Origin: Candidatus Tokpelaia sp. JSC189
GTDB lineage: Bacteria > Pseudomonadota > Alphaproteobacteria > Rhizobiales > Rhizobiaceae
Direction of reading: 5' to 3'
NCBI GenBank assembly: GCA_003331045.1
Contig: QENA01000023.1
Location: 27,501 to 91,500, forward strand
Length of the DNA: 64,000 nucleotides
Part shown: in pieces, positions 10,337 through 20,552 of the stretch
Layout: every line of letters begins with the position of its first letter
Position numbering within the stretch: the first letter of the stretch is position 1
Program-made: the position numbers and the translations under genes
Notes under the pieces: model-generated
Databases searched by the model: none
What the model was told of the DNA's origin: nothing
The model's input: only the letters and a program-made list of their open reading frames with translations

Positions 10337-10873
10337 ATGCAATTGAATGGAGATTCGAAGCTTTGGGGCCCAGGCGGCTTTTGTGAAGACGAGTATGTAT
10401 GGGCAGATTGTCTTGAGGATGTGGGCAATCGCTGCGTTATTTTGCCGTTGTCGGTGTGGCTTCAGGCAGTGGATAAACTTGATAAAGAGACGCTAGGAAA
10501 AACTGGAGTTTTTGCTGCAGCGGGTGAGGATGTCAGGCCACTTTTACGGTTTTTGGCTGTTATTCCGGTTATAGCCCTTGATTTTCCGGTATTTAGTGAT
10601 GGGCGCTCTTATTCCACCGCAGTACAACTTAAACAGATCCATCATTACCTAGGTGAGCTGCGAGCTGTTGGCGACGTCTTGATCGATCAAGTTTCCAATA
10701 TGTTGCGTTGTGGTTTTGATACGCTTGAGGTCAGACACTCATTAACGCAGACTCGGCTTGCAAAGTATTCAAGAGAGATTTTCCCGGGTTTTTATCAGCC
10801 TGGTGCGAGTTTGATACGAGCAAGATCACACCGTATCTGGTATTCCGTGTCTGCAAGGCAGTCGTGCTCATAA
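10337..10873 (+). CDS. DUF934 protein, sulfite-reduction accessory
   Basis: A 178-residue member of DUF934, a family encoded beside cysI/cysH in proteobacteria and thought to assist sulfite reduction; the mechanism is unknown. The family signature is clear in the middle: A-L-D-F-P-V-F-S-D-G-R-S-Y-S and, after a short gap, G-E-L-R-A-V-G-D-V-L-I-D-Q with L-R-C-G-F-D-T-L-E-V. The last 20 or so residues (from about 155) look unlike relatives and may reflect wear at the 3' end. It starts 28 bases after cysI, with GGGAGAAAA upstream. It closes the operon; no cysH or cysDN follows in the window. Confidence 0.85.
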   Translation: MQLNGDSKLWGPGGFCEDEYVWADCLEDVGNRCVILPLSVWLQAVDKLDKETLGKTGVFAAAGEDVRPLLRFLAVIPVIALDFPVFSDGRSYSTAVQLKQIHHYLGELRAVGDVLIDQVSNMLRCGFDTLEVRHSLTQTRLAKYSREIFPGFYQPGASLIRARSHRIWYSVSARQSCS

Positions 10874-11351
10874 CTAGATGCATTAGAAAAAGAAAACACT
10901 GGAAAAAGCTATTCGGCAGAATCGCATTGGCGATTATAAAAATTTGCAACCGATTTACTAAATTATTTTCGGCATGTTGATTATTGGTCTGGTTTTCAGC
11001 TTTTGCAATTTTGTTTGATAAACCGCGGGGCTACTTCTGGCTGATTATTGCAACTGTCTTGTGTATGGTGATGTCAATCACCTATGTGTGTCCATTAGAC
11101 CATGATCCTGAATTTTGGGAACATTGCAATTTTCCGGAAGATCAAGGTAATAGAGGATTTTTAGGTCTTTTATTTTCGGCTTTTGTGCCATGTCAGGGGG
11201 CTACCTGATGAATGATTTTGTGGATCGCTAACTTAATATGAATATTTCTTTATGTAAGTCAGTTCGGGAAAACTAGAGCAAGTAACATTATGATACGTCC
11301 GGATTTTTGCTATCTAGCGGGGAAAAATTAAGGTTATGCCGATTTGAGTGA
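10874..11351. other. Intergenic region between DUF934 gene and metH relic
   Basis: Nearly 0.5 kb. It contains a 74-codon frame at 10984-11208 (TTG start directly after a stop, one hydrophobic stretch L-I-I-A-T-V-L-C-M-V-M-S-I) that resembles no family I know and lacks a ribosome-binding site. It may be part of a decayed gene. No terminator is evident. Confidence 0.45.
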
Positions 11352-14300
11352 TTGCAGGCTCTTGTACAAGACCGAATCCTCGTTCTGGATGGAGCAATGG
11401 GAACGCAGATACAGAGTCTTGGTTTTCAGGAAGAACATTTCCGTGGCCATCGTTTTAGTTCCTGTAATTTTTCCCTTAAAGGCAACAATGATCTGCTTAG
11501 CCTGACACAGCCGGAAGAAATTGAAGAAATTCACTATCATTATGCGCTAGTGGGCGCTGATATTCTGGAAACGAATACATTTTCTTCTACTTCTATTGCC
11601 CAAGCTGATTATGGTATGGAAGGAATGGTTTACGAACTTAATCGCAATGGGGTGCATCTTGCACGTCGCGCGGCTAAACGGGCGGAAAAACATGATGGGC
11701 GCATACGTTTTGTTGCTGGTGCAATTGGTCCGACCAATCGCACAGCCTCTATTTCTCCCGATGTTAATGATCCCGGTTTCCGTGCTGTTACCTTTGATGA
11801 CCTGTGCATTGCCTATGCCGAACAGATAAAAGGGCTTATTGATGGAGGTGCCGATCTTCTATTGATTGAAACGATCTTTGACACGCTGAATGCTAAGGCG
11901 GCAATTTTTCTGAAAAAATATTATACTACCTATCATGATTTCCGGCACGATAACAGATCTGTCGGGGCGTGCACTTTCAGGCCAGATACCGACTGCTTTT
12001 TGGTATTCAGTTGCCCATGCTTCTCCCTTTTCCATAGGGCTCAACTGTGCCCTTGGTGCTAGTTCTATGTATCCTCATATCAGGGAATTGGCACAAGCTG
12101 CTGATACTCTTATCTGCATCTATCCTAATGCAGGTCTACCCAATGCCTTTGGTAAATATGATGAAACATCAGAAAAATGGCAAAGGATATAGTGTGTTTT
12201 GTCCGCGATGGCCTTGTCAATATTGTTGGTGGTTGCTGTGGTTCAACGCCTGATCATATCCAAGTAATAGCAGAGCGTATGTAGGAATTTGCACTCCGCA
12301 AGGTAACAGAAAACCTCTTTTGCATCTTTCAGGACTTGAGCCTTTTACGCTTACCTCTAACATTCCTTTTGTCAATGTAGGAGAACGCACTGATGTTACT
12401 GGTTCTGCGCATTTCCATAAGCTGATTATCGGCGGTGATTATACCGCCGCACTTGATGTCGCCCGTACACAGGTTGAAAACGGTGCACAGGTCATTGACA
12501 TCAATATGGATGAAGGCCTAATTGCTTCACAAGCAGTTATGACCAATTTTCTCAACCTGCTGGCAGCCGAACCGGATATCGCTCGTGTTCCTGTGATGAT
12601 TGATTCGTCCAGATGGGATGTGATCGAAGCGGTTCTCAAATGTGTTCAGGGCAAACCGATCGTCAATTCTATCTCGCTGAAAGAGGGAGAGGAAAGCTTC
12701 ATCGGTCAAGCAGAACTGGTACATGTTTATGGTGCGGCAGTTATCGTGATGGCGTTTGATGAACAAGGCCGAGCTGATACCAGAGAACGCAAAGTGGAAA
12801 TTTGCACTCGTGCTTACAGGATATTGACTGAAAAAGTTGGTTTCTTGCCACAAGATATCATCTTTGATCCTAATATTTTTGCGGTTGCCACTGGCATTGA
12901 AGAATATAATAATTATGGTGTTGATTTTATTGAGGCAACACGTGAAATCCGTGCAACACTGCCGCATGTGCATGTTTCCAGTGGTATTTCCAACCTCTCC
13001 TTTTCTTTCCGCGGCAATGAGTCAGTGCGTGAGGCTATGCGTGCAGTATTCCTCTACTGGGCTATTCAGGCCGGCATGGATATGGGGATTATCAATGTCG
13101 GCCAGCTTGCCGTTTATGAAACTATTGAGCCTGAATTACGGGCTGTCTGTGAGGATGTGGTTCTGAATACGGATGCAGGTGCGACAGAGCGGCTACTGGT
13201 GTTTGCAGAAAAGTATTGCAGCGTGCAGAGCCACAAAACCGAGAAAAAAGATTATCCGTCTTGGCGTCGATGGCCGGTTGAAAAGCGGCTGGAGTACGCA
13301 CTTGTCAATGGTATTACTGAATTTATTGTGCAGGATACAGAAGAAGCACGATTTAAGACGCAATATCCACTTGATGTGATTGAAGATTCGCTTATGGCTG
13401 GCATGAATACAGTTGGCGATCTCTTCGGTGCAGGGAAGATGTTTTTGCCACAGGTTGTCAAATCCGCGCGGGTAATGAAAACCGCTGTGATGGTACTGCT
13501 TCCGTATATGAAGGCAAAGAAGGAAACTACGGGTGATAAGGGTTGGCATAGTGCGGGTAAAATCGTGCTTGCCCCTGTCAAGGGTGATGTGCACGACATC
13601 GGCAAGAATATTGTCGGCGTTGTACTTGCCTGTAACAATTATAAAATCGTTAATCTCGGGGTCATGGTGCCATCTTCCAAAATCCTGCAGACTGCAAAAG
13701 CAGAAAAAGCCGATGCTATCGGCCTTTCAGGGCTGATTACGCCCTCGCTGGATGAAATGGTCAATATCGCTTGTGAAATGGAAAAGGAAGGATTTGATAT
13801 TCCGCTTCTGATTGGTGGAGCCACAACAAGCCGGGTTCATACAGCTGTAAAGATTCATCCCAATTACAAACGTGGGCAGGTCGTTTATGTGCTGGATGCA
13901 AGCCGTGCTGTTGGGGTTATATCTAGGCTTCTGTCTCTGGAAATAAGGGGTAATACTATTGCTGAAATCCGGGAGGAATATGTCAGGGTTGCAGCAGCGC
14001 ATGAGAAAAACGAGGCGGCAAAAAGGCGTTTGCCACTTAATGCAGGCCCGTGCTAATGTCCTGAAGCTTGATTGGCAGAGTTATATACCGCCAAAACCTT
14101 CTTTCCTTGGGATACGCGTTTTTGAGGACTGGAACCTTGCTGAGCTGGCAGGTTTTTTTGACTGGACAGCGTTTTCCAGAGTTGGGAACTGCGCGGTCGG
14201 TTTCCTGCTATTCTGGATGATGAGAAGCAGGGCAAGGCCGCTCGCCAGCTTTATCATGATGCCTGCACCATGCTTGATCAGATTATTGCCGAAAAGTGGT

Positions 14301-15028
14301 TTACACCTAAGGCTGCAATCGATTTCTGGTCGGCAAACAGTGTTGGCGATGATATCCGTCTTTATACAGATGAAAATCGCAAGACAGGACTGGCAACCTT
14401 TTATACGCTGCGCCAGCAGCTTAGCCGCCGCGAAACACAGGCCAATTTGGCTTTGGCTGATTTTATAGCGCCAGAGACAAGCGGAAAAGCAGATTATATT
14501 GGCGGTTTTGTTGTAACTGCCGGTTCTGGTGAAGAAGTGTTGGCCGAGTATTTTGAGCAGGCAAATGACGATTATTCAGCTATTCTGCTCAAGGTCTTGT
14601 CTGACCGTTTTTCCGAAGCTCTTGCTGAATTGATGCATGAGCGTGTCCGCAAGGAGTTCTGGGGTTATGCAGGGGAAGAGCACTTTACAAACGAAGAATT
14701 AATCTGTGAGTTTTACAAGGGCATCCGCCCTGCGCCGGGATATCCTGCTCAGCCCGATCATACAGAAAAACGCACATTATTTGACCTGCTTGATGTATCC
14801 CAAGCGACTGGTGTTGTATTAACAGAAAATTATGCGATGTGGCCTGGCTCCTCTGTTGCGGGGTTTTATTTTTCGCATCCGGAAAGTTATTATTTCGGTG
14901 TTGCCAAGGTTGAGCGCGATCAAGTTGAAGATTATGCCGCGCGCAAGGGTATGGTCGTGGAAGAGGTGGAGAGATGGTTGGCACCAATTCTCAATTATTT
15001 ATCAAAGAAGCGCAAAAACGGTGATTGA
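11352..15028 (+). pseudogene. metH: Cobalamin-dependent methionine synthase, broken by multiple frame changes
   Basis: All four MetH modules are recognisable in order but not in one frame. The homocysteine-binding domain starts near 11352 ([13 protein letters not shown]) and shifts frame near 11930 (continuing as [12 protein letters not shown] at 11935) and again near 12195 (G-G-C-C-G-S-T-P zinc motif around 12225-12250). It meets a stop at 12282-12284, and the folate and B12 domains continue in a third frame, 12320-14056. These carry F-V-N-V-G-E-R-T and the B12-binding D-V-H-D-I-G-K-N. A shift near 14035 and another near 14175 lead into the S-adenosylmethionine reactivation domain (to 15028; R-P-A-P-G-Y-P and A-M-W-P-G-S-S-V). 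The extreme N-terminus also lacks a usable start. Homopolymer sequencing errors could mimic one or two of these changes, not plausibly five. Confidence 0.9.
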
Positions 15029-15117
15029 TACAGCTTTCTGCTGATTAGTTAGTAGTCACAAGGCAAACATTGCTGTATTGACAGGACCAGACTATCATAG
15101 GTTGAGAGACTGCAAAT

Positions 15118-16125
15118 ATGAAATTTCTTGATCAGGCAAAAATTTATATCCGTGCGGGCAATGGTGGTGTTGGCGCGGTTTCTTTTCGTCGTGAGAAATT
15201 TCTCGAATTTGGCGGTCCAGATGGGGGTAATGGGGGTCGCGGTGGTGATGTATGGGTAGAGGTAGTCGATGGGCTGAATACATTGATTGGTTATCGCTAC
15301 CAGCAGCATTTCCATGCCAAGGCCGGTATGCATGGTATGGGACGCAACCGCACCGGCAGCAAGGGGGCGGATGTAGTGCTGAAAGTTCCTGTTGGTACTC
15401 AAGTTTTTGAAGAGGATAATGAGACACTCATCTATGATTTGACAATGGTGGGGCAGCGCTATCGCCTTGCCAAGGGCGGTAATTGCGGGTTTGGCAATTT
15501 GCACTTTACCACATCAACCAATCGTGCCCCTCGTCGTGCCAATCCAGGACTGGAAGGTGAGCAACGTATCATATGGTTGCGTCTGAAGCTGATAGCTGAT
15601 GCTGGGTTGATCGGTCTTCCCAATGCAGGGAAGTCAACTTTTCTGTCCAGTGTGACAGCGGCTAGGCCGAAGATTGCCGATTATCCTTTCACCACGCTTC
15701 ATCCCAATCTGGGGGTTGCATCTATTGACGGGCGCGAATTTATTCTGGCGGATATTCCAGGGCTGATTGAAGGGGCACATAAAGGGCTTGGTATCGGTGA
15801 CCGTTTTTTGGGTCATGTGGAGCGAACAAATGTTCTCCTGCATCTAGTTTCTACCTGGGAAGATGATGTAGCAAAGGCGTATCATATCATCCGCAGTGAA
15901 CTGAAGGCTTATGGCTGCGGGCTTATCGGAAAGCCGGAAGTTGTTGCTTTATCACAATGCGATAATGATGAGAGACGATGTGAGAAAATCGCTGCACTTA
16001 AAAAGGCAAGTGGGGCGGCGGTGCTTGCGCTTTCTGCGGTTACACATCAGGGACTTAATGAGATTTTGCGCGCTGTCCTGTCGATGATTGATCAGGAGCG
16101 TAATATAACAGCTCTGGAGGCGTGA
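15118..16125 (+). CDS. obgE: GTPase ObgE/CgtA
   Basis: A 335-residue essential GTPase that binds the 50S subunit and couples ribosome assembly to nucleotide levels. Residues 1-158 form the glycine-rich Obg fold ([12 protein letters not shown]). The G domain follows with G1 [10 protein letters not shown]2 F-T-T-L, G3 D-I-P-G-L-I-E-G-A and a G4 of L-S-Q-C-D, the usual alphaproteobacterial variant. It lacks a long acidic C-terminal tail, as is normal for shorter alphaproteobacterial forms. First gene of the cluster with proB, proA, nadD and rlmH; 46 bases separate it from the proB start used here. Confidence 0.97.
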   Translation: MKFLDQAKIYIRAGNGGVGAVSFRREKFLEFGGPDGGNGGRGGDVWVEVVDGLNTLIGYRYQQHFHAKAGMHGMGRNRTGSKGADVVLKVPVGTQVFEEDNETLIYDLTMVGQRYRLAKGGNCGFGNLHFTTSTNRAPRRANPGLEGEQRIIWLRLKLIADAGLIGLPNAGKSTFLSSVTAARPKIADYPFTTLHPNLGVASIDGREFILADIPGLIEGAHKGLGIGDRFLGHVERTNVLLHLVSTWEDDVAKAYHIIRSELKAYGCGLIGKPEVVALSQCDNDERRCEKIAALKKASGAAVLALSAVTHQGLNEILRAVLSMIDQERNITALEA

Positions 16126-16171
16126 TATATCTGCTTGTCTACAAAAACTTTCTTGCTATCGGCGCATTATT

Positions 16172-17257
16172 GTGAAAATCGGGTCTGCCTTGCTGGTTAA
16201 ACGTGAGACTGGATTGCGTGCTGGCTGGCTTGCGAGTATTGCTGACGATATTGCTGTACTAGCACGGACAGGGACAGAGGTTCTGATTGTTTCATCAGGG
16301 GCTATTGCATTGGGGCGTATATTGCTTTCATCTTCCAGTCGTCCGCACAAGCTTGAAGAAAGTCAGGCCTATGCAGCGGTGGGCCAAATCGAGCTTGCCC
16401 ATGCCTATGCTGATCATCTGGGTATGCAGGGATTACGGACAGGACAGGTTTTGCTTACACTGACTGATACCGAAGAGCGACAGCGTTATCTCAATGTCCG
16501 CGCTACCATCAATACGCTGCTGAAATATGGAGTCATACCGGTTATTAATGAAAATAATACAGTGGCTACTAATGAAATCCGCTATGGTGATAATGATCGG
16601 TTGGCAGCGCGGGTGGCGACAATGATGGGCGCTGACCTTCTTGTTCTTTTATCAGATGTTGATGGCCTTTATACTGTATCGCCATATCAGCAGGATAGTC
16701 ATGCGGAATTTGTATCGCTGATTGAAGCCATTACACCGGAAATTGAGGCAATGGCTGGAGCAGCGGGTTCCGAGCTTTCCTGCGGCGGTATGAAAACCAA
16801 GCTGGAAGCCGGTAAGATAGCAACGAGTGCAGGCACTGCTATGGTCATTACATCCGGCAAGCGATTTTACCCGCTCAAGGCAATTGATGAGGGTAAGCGG
16901 GTAAGCTTCTTTTGCGCAAACAACAGGCCAATCAATGCATGGAAAATTTGGATTTCAGGTCAATTAGTGCCGGTGGGCAGGCTTGTAATTGATGAGGGGG
17001 CAGCAGCTGCGCTGTTTGCAGGCAAATCTCTGCTTGCTGCAGGCATAATTTCTGTCGAAGGTCAGTTTGATAAAGGCGATACGGTTGCCGTAATTACCCG
17101 GGAAAGGTATGAAATTGCCCGTGGCCTTGTCAATTATAATGTAACTGCGATGCGCAAAATCGCTGGATACAGAAGGGATGCTCTTTTCGCTCTTCTTGGT
17201 TATGATGCACGTTCAACTGTCATTCATCGCAATAATATGGTTGTATGGTCCGATTGA
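16172..17257 (+). CDS. proB: Glutamate 5-kinase
   Basis: Phosphorylates glutamate to glutamyl 5-phosphate, the first step of proline synthesis. The amino-acid kinase domain shows [16 protein letters not shown] and the D-N-D-R-L-A-A segment; a C-terminal PUA domain follows from about residue 270. The start used is GTG 16172, which falls within the conserved V-K-I-G-S motif. The frame stays open upstream and reads Y-R-R-I-I just before it, matching the usual N-terminus. No ATG, GTG or TTG is available in that upstream part, so the true start may be a rare codon. Followed by proA after 50 bases. Confidence 0.93.
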   Translation: MKIGSALLVKRETGLRAGWLASIADDIAVLARTGTEVLIVSSGAIALGRILLSSSSRPHKLEESQAYAAVGQIELAHAYADHLGMQGLRTGQVLLTLTDTEERQRYLNVRATINTLLKYGVIPVINENNTVATNEIRYGDNDRLAARVATMMGADLLVLLSDVDGLYTVSPYQQDSHAEFVSLIEAITPEIEAMAGAAGSELSCGGMKTKLEAGKIATSAGTAMVITSGKRFYPLKAIDEGKRVSFFCANNRPINAWKIWISGQLVPVGRLVIDEGAAAALFAGKSLLAAGIISVEGQFDKGDTVAVITRERYEIARGLVNYNVTAMRKIAGYRRDALFALLGYDARSTVIHRNNMVVWSD

Positions 17258-17307
17258 TAGAACACGGCTGATGCATAACATGGTTTATTTTAAAAGGAGA
17301 AGTTTTG

Positions 17308-18579
17308 ATGGAACAGGACTATCCGCTTGTTGCAGAAATGATTTCAATGGGAGAGCGTGCCCGCAATGCGCAGCGTGTTCTTGCTGTTGCCTGCTCTGCT
17401 CTGAAAACCGCTGCCCTTGAAGCAATGGCAGAAAGTCTTGAACAGGATAGGAATGCAGTTTTGCAGCAAAACAGGCTTGATTTTGCGAAGGCTGAAAAAG
17501 AGGGCATGTGTCTTGCGATGCTAGATCGGCTATGGCTTGATGAAACGCGATTTCAGGCAATGGTGGAAAGTTTGCAGCTGATTGCGCGCCTGCCTGATCC
17601 AGTTGGTGGTATTATAGCTGAATGGGATCGGCCAAACGGGTTGCATATTGAGCAGATCAGAACACCACTGGGTGTCATTGGGGTTATTTATGAAAGCCGC
17701 CCCAATGTGACCGCTGATGCCGCGGGTCTTTGTCTTAAGGCGGGGAATGCTGTGATTCTGCGAGGCGGCTCGGATTCGATCCATTCTTCTACCGCGATTC
17801 ATGCTGCTCTCGTCAAAGGTCTTGAGGCTGCGGGTTTACCGCCTGACAGTATCCAGATGGTAAAAACAACAGACCGTACTGCTGTCAGTGAAATGCTCAA
17901 AGGCCTGAACGGGGCAATTGATGTGATTGTGCCCCGTGGCGGCAAGGGGCTTGTTGCGTGTGTGCAGACTGATGCGCGGGTGCCGGTTTTCGCGCATCTT
18001 GAAGGCCTGTGTCATATCTATATTGATCAATCAGCCGATTTGCAGACTGCCTGTCGTGTGGCTGTCAATGCTAAGATGCGGCGCCCGGGTGTGTGCGGCG
18101 CAGTGGAAACATTGCTACTTGACCGGGCTTGTGCTGAAACGCATCTTGTTTCTGTTTTAAATATGCTTGCAGCCCATGGATGTGAAATCCGCGGCACGGA
18201 GGAAGTGCAGATAATGTTTTCCGAAGCCCGTTTGGCGTCGGAAGAAGACTGGTATACCGAATATCTTGATGCTATCATTTCAGTTAATCTTGTTGATGGG
18301 GTTGATGGGGCGATTACCCATATCAACCACTATTCCTCTCACCATACAGAGGCCATTATCGCACAGGATTTACAAGTGGTCGAGAAATTTTTCAGTCATA
18401 TTGATTCCGCTATTCTGATTCACAATGCTTCAACACAGTTTGCTGATGGAGGGGAATTCGGTTTTGGTGCTGAGATCGGCATTGCAACAGGCAAAATGCA
18501 TGCGCGTGGGCCCATCGGAGTTGGGCAGTTGACCTCATTTAAATACCGTGTGCGCGGCAGCGGGCAGATCAGACCGTGA
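17308..18579 (+). CDS. proA: Glutamate-5-semialdehyde dehydrogenase (gamma-glutamyl phosphate reductase)
   Basis: NADPH-dependent reduction of glutamyl 5-phosphate to the semialdehyde, the second step of proline synthesis. It is about 423 residues, full length. The start is ATG 17308 because AGGAG lies at 17295-17299 with an eight-base spacer; a TTG at 17305 is less likely. Family signatures include [13 protein letters not shown], the R-G-G-S-D-S-I-H-S nucleotide-binding part and the active-site cysteine in [12 protein letters not shown]. The stop overlaps the nadD GTG start by four bases. Confidence 0.97.
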   Translation: MEQDYPLVAEMISMGERARNAQRVLAVACSALKTAALEAMAESLEQDRNAVLQQNRLDFAKAEKEGMCLAMLDRLWLDETRFQAMVESLQLIARLPDPVGGIIAEWDRPNGLHIEQIRTPLGVIGVIYESRPNVTADAAGLCLKAGNAVILRGGSDSIHSSTAIHAALVKGLEAAGLPPDSIQMVKTTDRTAVSEMLKGLNGAIDVIVPRGGKGLVACVQTDARVPVFAHLEGLCHIYIDQSADLQTACRVAVNAKMRRPGVCGAVETLLLDRACAETHLVSVLNMLAAHGCEIRGTEEVQIMFSEARLASEEDWYTEYLDAIISVNLVDGVDGAITHINHYSSHHTEAIIAQDLQVVEKFFSHIDSAILIHNASTQFADGGEFGFGAEIGIATGKMHARGPIGVGQLTSFKYRVRGSGQIRP

Positions 18580-19187
18580 ATGCAGGCCTGTCACAGCATT
18601 ACTGCCGCATGCCGTATGTTGAAAAGGGTATGGTTGTCGGCCTCTTTGGTGGTTCATTCAACCCGCCGCATAAAGGGCATGTGCTAGTTGCGAATACAGC
18701 ACTTGTACGCCTGAAGCTGGATCAGCTGTGGTGGATGGTGACGCCAGGCAATCCGCTTAAGAATTTAGTTGAGCTTGCTCCGCTCCATGAGCGCATTGCC
18801 GCAAGTGAAGAACTGATGAACAATCTGTATATTTGCGTGACCGCATTTGAAGAAAAAATCCACACACGCTATTCAGCTGATACGATTGCTTATATTCTGC
18901 AGCATAATCCGGGTGTACATTTTGTGTGGATCATGGGGGCTGACAATTTAGCTTCTTTTCATCATTGGCAGAACTGGCGGCAGATTGTGAAAACAATTCC
19001 TATTGCAGTGATCAACCGCTTCGGTTCCGAACATGCAGATATATCCGCACCTATGGCACAAACATTTGCACGTTTCCGTATCCCAGAAAATATGTCAGCT
19101 TCGCTAGCACTAAAAAAAGCACCTGCTTGGACATTTATTCATGGCCGGTGCTCAGAGCTATCATCAAGTGTATTACGAGCTTTGTAA
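18576..19187 (+). CDS. nadD: Nicotinate-nucleotide adenylyltransferase
   Basis: Transfers AMP from ATP to nicotinate mononucleotide, giving deamido-NAD on the way to NAD. The nucleotidyltransferase motif [14 protein letters not shown] is at about residues 22-35, with [10 protein letters not shown] following. The late ATP-binding motif is seen as S-E-L-S-S-S-V-L-R (consensus I-S-S-T-x-I-R). GTG 18576 overlaps the proA stop (GTGA); ATG 18609 is an alternative start closer to the motif. Located in the standard obg-proBA-nadD cluster. Confidence 0.95.
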   Translation: MNAGLSQHYCRMPYVEKGMVVGLFGGSFNPPHKGHVLVANTALVRLKLDQLWWMVTPGNPLKNLVELAPLHERIAASEELMNNLYICVTAFEEKIHTRYSADTIAYILQHNPGVHFVWIMGADNLASFHHWQNWRQIVKTIPIAVINRFGSEHADISAPMAQTFARFRIPENMSASLALKKAPAWTFIHGRCSELSSSVLRAL

Positions 19188-19441
19188 ATCGTCTTATATT
19201 TTTATAATATAGGCTATGATGCTGCTTCATTATTCAGCATTTCCATGTTTTATCATAAAATGGTTTTTAATCTGGAAATATGCAGAACTATATCTAGTTT
19301 TTCCTTGGGAAGGACTACACAGATTTTGTAATCTGAGCAGCTAAAAAGTATATTTTCCACCGATTTCATATTTTGACGGGAAGGGCTCAACACTGACAAG
19401 TATAATTAAAAACTGGGGTGAGTATTCATCCAATTTAGAAA

Positions 19442-19812
19442 AAAAACGAAGATACCCTGTCAGATGCCAGCCAGCTGAAAGTAATACTGGCATACTTGGA
19501 GGATTCTAGGGCAGAGGGAATCATTCCTATTGATATCAAGAAAATCAATTCTCACTGATTATCATGGTGGTTGCTTCCGGCCGTTCATAATATCATATCA
19601 GGGCTATTGCCGATCGTCTTTTGCAGTGCTTGAAGGAAATAGGATGCAGCAATATCCAAGTTGAAGGGTTGGTCACCGGGGACTGGGTGTTGATTGATAT
19701 GGGTGATATTATCATTCATCTTTTTCAACCTGAAGTGCGCGCTTTTTATAATCTTGAAAGGATGTGGTTTGAACCTGAGTCTTCAGAAAACATATCAAAA
19801 AACCGGAAGTAG
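19442..19812 (+). pseudogene. rsfS: Ribosome silencing factor RsfS, decayed
   Basis: RsfS (DUF143) binds uL14 and blocks subunit joining during starvation. The relic lies where rsfS is expected, between nadD and rlmH. The N-terminal part reads L-A-Y-L-E-D-S-R-A-E-G-I-I-P-I-D-I (frame starting about 19451) and runs into TGA at 19556. The protein then continues one frame over as I-I-M-V-V-A-S-G-R-S, hits TAA at 19588-19590, and goes on in that frame as I-A-D-R-L-L-Q-C-L-K-E-I-G to the well-preserved C-terminus (D-W-V-L-I-D-M-G-D, F-Y-N-L-E-R-M-W) at 19812. One frame change plus an in-frame stop means no full protein. The 250 bases upstream show no gene. Confidence 0.85.
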
Positions 19813-19821
19813 TGAACAGCA

Positions 19822-20304
19822 ATGCGCATATCGATCTTTGCAGTTGGCCGCCTGAAAAAAGGGCCAGAATACGAACTTAATAAACGTTATTTTCAACGTT
19901 TTGTAAAAGTAGCAGCATCTTTAGGCTTCAATTTTTCCGGTATCAGAGAAATTGCTGAAAGCCGGGCCTCGTTTGCAGACCGGCGCAGAAGAGAGGAAAG
20001 TGCTGTCATGTTATCTGATCTGAGCAGAGATATACGTCTTATTGTATTGGATGAGTGTGGAAAATCAGTGACATCATGTGTTTTTGCCGAAAAAATTGCA
20101 GGTTGGCGTGATGAAGGCCAGCATGAGCTGGTCTTTGCCTTGGGTGGGCCGGATGGTCATAGTGACAGGGCACGCGAACGAGCTGATTTTGTTCTTTCAT
20201 TCGGTTTAATGACTTGGCCGCACCAGCTTGCACGTATCATGCTTGGCGAGCAGCTTTACCGGGTTATGACGATTTTAAGCAGCCATCCTTATCATCGTGA
20301 GTAA
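19822..20304 (+). CDS. rlmH: 23S rRNA (pseudouridine1915-N3)-methyltransferase RlmH
   Basis: A 160-residue SPOUT-class methyltransferase acting on pseudouridine 1915 in helix 69 of 23S rRNA, on assembled 70S ribosomes. The knotted S-adenosylmethionine site is seen in V-F-A-L-G-G-P-D-G-H and S-F-G-L-M-T-W-P-H-Q-L-A-R, and the C-terminal R-V-M-T-I-L-S-S-H-P-Y-H-R-E is nearly invariant. Complete length. It starts nine bases after the rsfS relic, so it was probably co-transcribed with it. Confidence 0.97.
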   Translation: MRISIFAVGRLKKGPEYELNKRYFQRFVKVAASLGFNFSGIREIAESRASFADRRRREESAVMLSDLSRDIRLIVLDECGKSVTSCVFAEKIAGWRDEGQHELVFALGGPDGHSDRARERADFVLSFGLMTWPHQLARIMLGEQLYRVMTILSSHPYHRE

Positions 20305-20552
20305 AGGGCAGGTCAGTTTCTGCATTTTCAGCAAAACAATATCTGTCTTTTCGTAAGGTTTCAGATGAGGATATTTGGATAGGCATATACTTTGCTTGAA
20401 AAAGGCTACAAACAGGACTGATTTTATCTTAATATGATACAAATTAATCTATTTTATAGAGATTATCACTATTTTGCCGCGATTCAGCTAGAAAAGGCTA
20501 TTAACCAAGGCAGTTATAAGAAAAAAACGGAACAACATCTGTGGGTGGGATT

